A DNA stretch of 35,060 nucleotides from Chondrus crispus (Eukaryota > Rhodophyta > Florideophyceae > Gigartinales > Gigartinaceae), in NCBI RefSeq assembly GCF_000350225.1, contig NW_005178494.1:1-35060 (forward strand). Direction: 5' to 3'. The position numbers and the translations under genes are program-made. Positions 1 to 6,193 of the stretch are shown here, piece after piece (the stretch's first letter is position 1; the number at the start of each line of letters is the position of its first letter). Below the pieces are notes generated by a model. The model made no database searches, had not been told where the DNA came from, and was given only the letters and a program-made list of their open reading frames with translations.

Positions 1-52
1 GGCGATTCGGGCCCTCTAGATGCATGCTCGAGCGGCCGCCAGTGTGCTGGAA
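1..52. other. Cloning-vector polylinker (assembly contamination)
   Basis: The segment contains, in order and overlapping, the sites GGGCCC (9-14, ApaI), TCTAGA (15-20, XbaI), ATGCAT (20-25, NsiI), GCATGC (22-27, SphI), CTCGAG (27-32, XhoI), GCGGCCGC (32-39, NotI) and CCAGTGTGCTGG (39-50, BstXI). This order is the multiple-cloning site of pcDNA/pCR/pZErO-type plasmids. It is not biological, and genomic sequence starts at about base 51. It marks a contig or read end and suggests a Sanger plasmid library. Confidence 0.95.
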
Positions 53-129
53 AGAAAACTAACAAAAATTAATCTAGTTCCAGTATGGCTGGCCACCCAT
101 ACAGCTTTTGTAAATTTTGTCGCGCGACG
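53..129. mobile_element. MITE-like palindromic element, right part only
   Basis: This is the right half of the ~138-bp element seen complete at 4674-4812, 5165-5302 and 9620-9757. It has the inner near-palindrome GTATGGCTGGCCACCCATAC and the terminal TGTCGCGCGAC, and its left half is lost at the vector junction. The following bases, to about 195 (CATACCAAAGAAACTTGC and on to GTATACCTC), also match the right flank of the 9620-9757 copy. This copy therefore belongs to a larger repeat unit. Confidence 0.85.
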
Positions 130-195
130 GCCATTACATATCATACCAAAGAAACTTGCCTGCCCATGCAGGCCTGCCCGGTATACCTCGTACTA

Positions 196-651
196 TCCAC
201 ACCTTGCCCTCCAGATTTCCTACGGCAGCCACTGTGCATATAGCACCGTGAAATTCCGTCTACAACAAGGCATTAACTACGCTAGCTGTACCTGGTCCTC
301 AATTGCCACTGCCATCCTAGACCGTATGGCATCCTACATCACAGACTTAACACTATCCAGTCCAAGCGTGACACTTGTCCATAGATATCTGTCGATATGA
401 GATAGCATTCGCAACAATAGTCATCGAATAAAGCATTTACATCCAGAGTCAAAGTATACCCCCCGCTGTAGTCCAGGTATATACCCTACCATTACTAACC
501 AACATATACCAACTATCATGGAATTGGATGTGTCTAAAACCCCCCAATTTCATACTCGCAGTCCTAGAGTGCGGTTCCAAGACTGCGATTAGACTCAAAT
601 GCATGAAACAACAACCGTTTACAAAAAACCTACTGGATAGAAAGTATGCTA
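196..651. other. Noncoding spacer and presumed 3' flank
   Basis: The short open frames here have no coding character. The right part is presumably the 3' untranslated region and polyadenylation zone of the minus-strand gene ending at 652. I see no other structure. Confidence 0.5.
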
Positions 652-3600
652 CTACTCATCGTACTCACCAGGGCTCGAGCTCTCATCTGTCATTTCTTCA
701 TCTTCCTTCTCTCCCCCATCCTCTTCCATACCTCCCAGTTTCAACGGTTCCCTAGCGCCAACCTCGTCGTCAGTGTTGTCGTCTACGTTGGCCCTGAAAG
801 GAGGCTTGAAGACCAAGTTAATATGCACACCATCTGAGAGATTTGTGCCCTTGGGGACAAAGTACAGATGGTATCTCAACAGACCCGAGTCCCCAAGATA
901 GTCATCAAACCCGGCACCGCAGTGAAATACATCACCCCGCCCCACGAAAATGGAAAACGGTGGGATGTTCACCATTATGCACACCATCCCCCGCGACACA
1001 GACCCAAGCGTTCCAGTTCGGGCCGACGCAACCACAGTGTGCGAATTGGGACACACCCATATCGGCACTTCCGTCTCCGCAGTACACAACACGAAGAACC
1101 CAGGGAGCTTGTCACGGCTTAACGTCTCCGTTCTCGACATGCTCTCAAAGTCCGTGTGCAGCTGTTGGCGCTTGCAACCCTTAGTCGTCACCAACCATCG
1201 ACCCCCCGTGTGCGGAGTGTACATTTCCCTATCTCCCCTCCCTCCACAGTTGTCTCCGATCTTCAAGGCAGCCATGCATTGTCCAATGCGAAGGTCAAGA
1301 AGAGCACGGTTTCGACACATCCATACCTTCCCGACATCCTGCTCAACCACATTCGTAAGACCGTGAATCGTCGAGGTGAAACGCCCAACGCCCTTCTCCC
1401 CATCTATGGCATCTTGGGTACCACCATTGTTCACAATCCCATTCCATACCGTCCTATTCTCGCTCTCTTTCAGAGCTTCCCCTCCAGGAAACATCCCTTC
1501 AGTCTCCTTGTGCAGCCGGATGTAGAAGGTAGGATCCATGGCAACGTGAACCTTTTGATTGCTCGGTCCAACGCTTCGTGGCATACGATGGTCGTCCAGA
1601 AAGCCCTCGAGAACGCAAAAGCCAGACTCCATAAGTTGCTCCCGACGTTTCCCAAAGTACTCCAAGGCCACTTCGTCACCAAAAATTGATGCAAGCCAGA
1701 TCTTATCCTCACCTTCATACGCACCAAGGTCCTGTCCAGTGTTGCTGATACAGTGGTCAATTTCTTCGGGGCTCTCTAGATAGTAGTTGTGAGCAGCCCT
1801 CCAGAAAACCACATGGTGGTTGTCCCTCAAAACTTGAACATCCTTGATCACAACGTGCCCACGGTGTTGGTCGGGGATATGAACAGCCTGCAGGAATGGA
1901 CTAACATGCTGCAGAGGATTTGGTTTCGGCCATCTTGTCGGGAGACGAATGGCAAATCGCATCCAAGCCGGATGAGAAGGTCCCTCATAGGGGACCGGAT
2001 CTTCGTAACCAATTGGGAGACGTGTCGGCAAAGAGTCATCGAAATCTTTGGTCGAAGGCTCAAATCTCTCCCCATCGTCACCTTCAACATCCGACCCACC
2101 GCGGAAAACCACATCAGCATTTAAGTCTGTCATCAGATCCACAATTTGGGTCTGGTTCAAGTTCCGAAGGGTTTGCTTGATTTCCGTCATCCCCACATCC
2201 CCAACATCGCCAGTCTTCCGCTTCTTCCGCGGTCCGCTGGTCCTTCCCCGCCTCACGCGATTCGGGTTCGTCAGCGGTGTAGACGGTCCCCCTTCGGGAA
2301 CAATATCGGCATTCAGAACACGAATATTCCTCTTGCGACTCGACTTGCGCACGGCCCTACCCTCATTACGGGTCACACCGCTTCTAACGCCAGGCCCAGA
2401 ACCACCAACACCACGATCACCACGGCCACCTTCACCCGTTGCTGCAGAACCTCCACGGACCTCCTCAACAACCATTTGGGTTGGGTGTTCATCTGGTGCA
2501 CGAGGCGGAGCAGGAAGAATTTCAGGTCCAAGTGCCTTCTTGATGACCCTGTTGATGCTCTCGAGCCGGTCGATAGTCCACCTCAACTTGCCCTCAGGGT
2601 CCTTCTCTCCATTAAAAGACCACGCCGCCATTCTCGACCAAAGGGATCGTTCAATTGTGATACTCTTGCTCGGAGTAATATTGACCTCCGTCTTGTACAG
2701 GTCGTCAACGGATATGTTATTATACTCGCAGATGGCCTGAAGATGCCGATGTAGAACTGCAATAAAAGTATAAAACTTGTCGCGAATGTCCGAGAACGTT
2801 CCCACGGTCTTGTTGTTGACCCTTTCAGCAACTGAATGCATAGCCAGGTAAAAAAAGGACGCTTCCTTGGTCGTAAAAAGGACCGTGCTCGACATATGCT
2901 CAATGCCGAGCTGACCGCACTTCTCTGTCACCTCCAAGAATATCTTGAAGCAATGCGGTCGCTCAGCCAAGTTGCGGCCGACCAGCGTGTACTTCAGAAT
3001 CTGACGGTCACTCAGATTCGGAAGGACATTTATATTTTTCAGAGCAGTAGCAATGACCCTGTCCGGCAGCTTGGTCATGTCCACATGCGAATTGCGGTTC
3101 GCCGTCACATTGTATGACGACACCGTACCATGCACGGAGTCACTGAACGACATCCTCTTTACGTTAGAGTTGGATGCGTTCAGGAGGGCCCCAATGCCCA
3201 GAATCTCAGCGTGAGAGACATAATTGTCATCAGTGAGACCGCACCACAACGTCACGCGGAGCGACTTAATTGCTTCCGTCCATTCCGCTTCGTCGGCACC
3301 CAATTGAGTTAAAGCTGTGTGCCGATTACGCCCATCCACAAGCCAAACTTCTTCTTCAATTTTCCCGCCTGCCCTGATTGCCTCGTGCAGGGCTGCGATT
3401 TCTTCGGGACTTCTCCTAGGGTCTTGCTTAAGGGCGACTGAGATTGTCCCGACCACAGGAAGGAACCCCCGACGTTTGAAGTCGTGCTTGAGGTCCCCCA
3501 CGTGTTTCGGGTCAATCACACGCAACGTCCTCGGAGGGTCGCATATCAAGGCTATGTTGATCTCCGTTTGAAATTGACGGTAGCTGCCAGCGTTGACCAT

Positions 3601-3870
3601 CGGAGCGTCCAACACGAGTGAATCAAGAACGAGTATAGGTGGGCCATCATCACCGGAATCCGGAACTTGCCAGACCTCTGTCTCGGTAACCCTCTTCCTC
3701 GTCGCTTCTTGGCGTTGCGTCGTACTCGCGGATGCCGTTAGTCCTTCCATCCCCTCCATGAGGTCAGAGGCGTCAGCAACCTTATTAGTCTCGTTCTGGG
3801 CCTGCTTGTTGTGCTGTTCCGTATACGGTAGCCCCATTTCCTTATGAAAACACTCTGCAGAACATGCCAT
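652..3870 (-). CDS. ParB-like / 2OG-Fe(II) dioxygenase fusion protein, copy 1 (main frame)
   Basis: This 1072-aa frame joins two recognisable parts. Residues ~115-215 look like a ParB/Srx-type domain, with the core DGRNRHTA at 179-186. A helical region (~220-460) follows, then a basic linker with nuclear-signal-like clusters (RKSSRKR, GPRKKRKT). The C-terminal ~870-1010 has the iron/2OG pattern of double-stranded beta-helix dioxygenases: HTD (H905, D907), distal H983 in GRGDVFHCG, and R999 in LLRYHLYF. The tail is strongly acidic. ParB-fold domains bind or cut DNA and can use NTP; 2OG dioxygenases hydroxylate or oxidise substrates, including modified bases in TET/JBP and AlkB enzymes. A DNA or chromatin substrate is inferred. 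The frame continues upstream into 3884-4247 if one copy of a 17-bp duplication is removed, giving about 1192 aa. A divergent paralog lies at 12645-16114. Confidence 0.85.
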   Translation of the reverse strand: MACSAECFHKEMGLPYTEQHNKQAQNETNKVADASDLMEGMEGLTASASTTQRQEATRKRVTETEVWQVPDSGDDGPPILVLDSLVLDAPMVNAGSYRQFQTEINIALICDPPRTLRVIDPKHVGDLKHDFKRRGFLPVVGTISVALKQDPRRSPEEIAALHEAIRAGGKIEEEVWLVDGRNRHTALTQLGADEAEWTEAIKSLRVTLWCGLTDDNYVSHAEILGIGALLNASNSNVKRMSFSDSVHGTVSSYNVTANRNSHVDMTKLPDRVIATALKNINVLPNLSDRQILKYTLVGRNLAERPHCFKIFLEVTEKCGQLGIEHMSSTVLFTTKEASFFYLAMHSVAERVNNKTVGTFSDIRDKFYTFIAVLHRHLQAICEYNNISVDDLYKTEVNITPSKSITIERSLWSRMAAWSFNGEKDPEGKLRWTIDRLESINRVIKKALGPEILPAPPRAPDEHPTQMVVEEVRGGSAATGEGGRGDRGVGGSGPGVRSGVTRNEGRAVRKSSRKRNIRVLNADIVPEGGPSTPLTNPNRVRRGRTSGPRKKRKTGDVGDVGMTEIKQTLRNLNQTQIVDLMTDLNADVVFRGGSDVEGDDGERFEPSTKDFDDSLPTRLPIGYEDPVPYEGPSHPAWMRFAIRLPTRWPKPNPLQHVSPFLQAVHIPDQHRGHVVIKDVQVLRDNHHVVFWRAAHNYYLESPEEIDHCISNTGQDLGAYEGEDKIWLASIFGDEVALEYFGKRREQLMESGFCVLEGFLDDHRMPRSVGPSNQKVHVAMDPTFYIRLHKETEGMFPGGEALKESENRTVWNGIVNNGGTQDAIDGEKGVGRFTSTIHGLTNVVEQDVGKVWMCRNRALLDLRIGQCMAALKIGDNCGGRGDREMYTPHTGGRWLVTTKGCKRQQLHTDFESMSRTETLSRDKLPGFFVLCTAETEVPIWVCPNSHTVVASARTGTLGSVSRGMVCIMVNIPPFSIFVGRGDVFHCGAGFDDYLGDSGLLRYHLYFVPKGTNLSDGVHINLVFKPPFRANVDDNTDDEVGAREPLKLGGMEEDGGEKEDEEMTDESSSPGEYDE

Positions 3871-3900
3871 TTTGCTTTGGCTCCCATTTTGCTTTGGCTC
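3867..3900. repeat. Perfect 17-bp tandem duplication causing a frameshift
   Basis: The unit CCATTTTGCTTTGGCTC occurs twice head to tail (3867-3883 and 3884-3900) with no mismatch. Seventeen is not a multiple of three, so the second copy separates the N-terminal segment from the main ParB-dioxygenase frame. One copy alone restores a continuous frame. Confidence 0.95.
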
Positions 3901-4247
3901 CTTTTCTTGTCTTGCGAAATGGTGGAAAACTTCACCTCTCCAGCATCACAGGCATCATGAACATATTTGCGCTTGTTAACTGTTTCCATCTTGCACCAGG
4001 GTGCATCACAGTTCCCAGGGTAGGTGCGGAAGATAGAACCTTGGTTCACTATGGCCTCCTTGTCCTTCTTCTCCTCCTCCTCGGAACTCTCCTCGTAGTC
4101 GGCCACGTCCGACTCAATGTTAGGTCCCTGTTCTTCTTCCAGAAGCGGCGTTTCCTGAACTACGGCCATCGGAACGGGTTGTTCGCCCTCGTGCTCGTCT
4201 GTCCCCTTTCCACAGGATGAAGTCTCTTGGTTGTTCATCGGCTGCAT
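3868..4247 (-). CDS. N-terminal segment of ParB-dioxygenase copy 1 (frameshifted)
   Basis: An ATG at 4247 opens a frame beginning MQPMNNQETSS. It is acidic and low-complexity (ESSEEEEKKDKE), followed by a cysteine-containing stretch (NCDAPWCKMETV). It runs into the next gene in a different frame. Omitting one copy of the 17-bp tandem repeat at 3867-3900 fuses it in frame (QSKM then ACSAE) to the 1072-aa frame. A TATA element lies ~134 bp upstream and paired CCAAT motifs beyond it, so transcription probably starts here and not at 3870. This is therefore probably the true amino terminus of the gene, and as read the gene is broken. If the duplication is real, translation would need the internal ATG at 3870. 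Confidence 0.7.
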
Positions 4248-4380
4248 CTTGAAAACTTTGCTGAGTGTTGTAAGACGTGTGATGAGTATGTGTGTGTGAT
4301 GAGTATGTGTTGTGTGAGAATGTTGTGGGAATTGTTGTGTGCGTTGTGGGCAGGTCTCGTGTCCAACTCAATGCGGTTCG

Positions 4381-4469
4381 ATTTATAGTCTTCGAACAGA
4401 GGATTTCTGAGCCCCCGGCGAAGCAGTTTGACCAATAAAACGGTGCAATCTTCCTTTCTCTTAACCAAT
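4381..4469 (-). promoter_or_regulatory. TATA box with paired CCAAT motifs, ParB-dioxygenase copy 1
   Basis: ATTTATA at 4381-4387 reads TATAAAT on the minus strand, 134 bp upstream of the ATG at 4247. Farther upstream, ACCAATAAAACGGT (4431) and ACCAATAAACGGT (4464) form a direct repeat 33 bp apart containing CCAAT. The layout fits a TATA/CCAAT promoter. The factors are unknown. Confidence 0.55.
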
Positions 4470-4487
4470 AAACGGTCGCCACCAGGA

Positions 4488-4630
4488 AGGTAATCTGGGA
4501 CTCCAACCGGCCGTGTCCCTGCTTTACAGCAAGAAAGGTAATTTCAGAGGTTTAACCAGCCGTGTCCCTGCCTTACACCAAGAGAGGTAATTTCGAGCTT
4601 TAACCGGCCGTGTCACTGCTTTACACCACG
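4488..4630. repeat. Tandem ~50-bp repeats with GGCCGTGTC core
   Basis: About three degenerate copies of a unit containing GGTAAT, then AACCGGCCGTGTCNCTGC, then TTTACAC lie head to tail. Related blocks recur at 4995-5125 and 5645-5760, each time to the left of a MITE-like element. They sit directly upstream of the CCAAT motifs of the minus-strand gene. Confidence 0.7.
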
Positions 4631-4673
4631 CATAAAAAAATTAACCAAAAATTGCCTTGCCCAAAAATGGTTT

Positions 4674-4812
4674 TGTCGCGCGACAAGATTTCCAAATGCT
4701 GTATGGGTGGCCACCCATACTGGAATCAACCTCGAAAAAATTACCAAAATATTTGTCCAGTTTTAGTATGGCTGGCCACCCATACAGCATTTGGAAATCT
4801 TGTCGCGCGACA
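4674..4812. mobile_element. MITE-like palindromic element, complete
   Basis: The 139-bp element is bounded by inverted termini TGTCGCGCGACAAGATTT. The 12-bp tip TGTCGCGCGACA is itself a perfect palindrome. Inside each end is a second palindrome centred on TGGCCA (GTATGGGTGGCCACCCATAC on the left). The middle is A/T-rich and noncoding. No clear target-site duplication is visible. Confidence 0.85.
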
Positions 4813-4960
4813 GCCCCTTTTCCCCAGCGCAGGTGTAACACGTGTCAGAAACCCTGATAATAACCCCCTATTTAAACAAATGTATGCTACGCGCGGCCTA
4901 CACCCACACTTACTCCTCACATCTATCAACAACTCGTGCAACTCGTACTAACTAATCAAT
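4813..4960 (+). promoter_or_regulatory. Orphan promoter-like module 1
   Basis: To the right of the MITE there is an ACACGTGT palindrome (4839), then CTATTTAAAC (4869-4878), then a C/A-rich leader-like stretch, but no open frame follows. The same order (MITE, ACACGTGT, TATA-like A/T run) recurs at 5303-5400, so the module appears duplicated. Confidence 0.35.
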
Positions 4961-4994
4961 AAAAAATCGCGATCAAGGAAGGGATTTGCGCGCT

Positions 4995-5125
4995 CGCTCT
5001 TAACCGGCCGTAGCTGAGTCACTGCGCCAGACCAACAGCAGTCCGCACGGTCAGCACCACGAAGGTCATCATCTCGCCTGGACACCCAGACCCTCAGCCG
5101 GGCATGTCGCTGCTTTACACTACCG
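4995..5125. repeat. GGCCGT-block, second module
   Basis: This is a degenerate relative of the 4488-4630 block. It contains TTAACCGGCCGT, a GCACCACGAAGGT segment and GTCGCTGCTTTACACTAC. It precedes the MITE at 5165 and matches the block at 5645-5760 in order. Confidence 0.6.
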
Positions 5126-5164
5126 ACGTAAAAGAATAAATAGATTAAACCATCCAAATTTTTT

Positions 5165-5302
5165 TGTCGCGCGACAAGATTTTCACAAGCTGTATGGGTG
5201 GCCAGCCATACAGGAATCACCCTCCAAAACATTACCAAAAATTAATGCAGTTTTAGTATGGCTGGCCACCCATACAGCTTCTAAAAATCTTGTCGCGCGA
5301 CA
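5165..5302. mobile_element. MITE-like palindromic element, complete
   Basis: This is a second full 138-bp copy with the same TGTCGCGCGACAAGATTT termini and internal TGGCCA/TGGCTGGCCA palindromes as the copy at 4674. Like that copy, it is followed by GCCCC and an ACACGTGT motif (5319). Confidence 0.85.
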
Positions 5303-5640
5303 GCCCCGTCACAAGTGTGACACGTGTGGGAAGAACAAGTGATCAAATGAAGAAACATTACCTTTTTAAACCGAACCAAAATGGACAAATTTCTCTTGTG
5401 TGGTGCCTTCTGTGATTCTATGCTCTCTTTGACTCTCTCCTCTATTAGTTACCCCCCCGTAATCACATTTTCCCTTCTTAATGTTTCTTCTCCAAAATGG
5501 TTCAAGGCCTCTCTAAGCGGCGGCGTTTCCTTCCTATCAACGCCCACGTTAAGTGGTCGCTTTCAGGTCTTCCCTTTCACATTTTACGGAAACAATAAGC
5601 AGTTGCAATCCTTCTTTCCGTGAATAAATAGTGCTGACCA
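5303..5640 (+). promoter_or_regulatory. Orphan promoter-like module 2
   Basis: ACACGTGT (5319) is followed by CTTTTTAAACC (5361) and a pyrimidine-rich region. A short frame from an ATG at 5381 (80 codons) has no recognisable features and is not called as a gene. The stretch looks like a duplicated promoter and leader without its coding region. Confidence 0.3.
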
Positions 5641-5644
5641 AGCA

Positions 5645-5854
5645 AGGTACTCACAGACGTTTAACCGGCCGTGTCACTGCTTCCAACCACAAACGGTCCG
5701 CACCACGAAGGTATTCATCCCGGACTTCCAGGTGGCCGTGTCGCTGCTTTACACTACGGAACACCAGTACGGATATAAAAAAATTAATAAAAAATCCAAC
5801 CAAGAATTGTCGCACGACAAGATTTTCAGTAGCTGTATGGGTGGCAACCCATAT
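5645..5854. mobile_element. GGCCGT-block plus half MITE, third module
   Basis: The GGCCGTGTC block (5660-5760) is followed at 5808 by TGTCGCACGACAAGATTTT and the inner palindrome GTATGGGTGGCAACCCATAT (5835-5854). The right half of the MITE is missing. The TATA of the methyltransferase gene starts eight bases later, so this truncated copy abuts a working promoter. Confidence 0.75.
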
Positions 5855-5862
5855 TTTTCGTG

Positions 5863-5870
5863 CTATATAA
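5863..5870 (+). promoter_or_regulatory. TATA box of the methyltransferase-SET gene
   Basis: The sequence CTATATAAACT lies about 325 bp upstream of the ATG at 6194, which implies a leader of roughly 300 nt. The leader carries a possible upstream frame (ATG at 5914, stop at 6186) and CACCTCGACAA-type repeats at 6092-6150. An intron in the leader cannot be excluded. Confidence 0.45.
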
Positions 5871-6193
5871 ACTATGTACCTTTGTAATGGCACGGCGGGT
5901 TCAAGACCGGTTTATGTGGTCGCCTTCCCACGTTCTCAACTACTCTTTTTTAGGTGCTCACTTTTCGGTCTTACCAATCACGTTTTCAGCGGTTGCCTTT
6001 CCTTTCTTCCGGAGAGTGAGCTTTTGGTCAACTCTCTCTCAGGTCAATTTAACGCTGGCTCAAGGATTCCAAGTTCATCCTTTCCTCACCCACCTCGACA
6101 ACCACCTCGACAAACACCTCGTCGAACACCTCCACAACCACCTCAACTTCGACACCAAGGCTCTCTCATCTCGCTACACACCATAACTTAACC

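Noticed and set aside
3867..4247. Intron explanation for the frame break in ParB-dioxygenase copy 1
   Set aside because: An intron is not excluded without RNA, but the perfect 17-bp duplication explains the shift exactly and needs no extra assumption.
5874..6191. 105-codon upstream frame starting right after the TATA box
   Set aside because: Its ATG lies only a few bases from TATATAAA, so it would be upstream of the expected transcript start.
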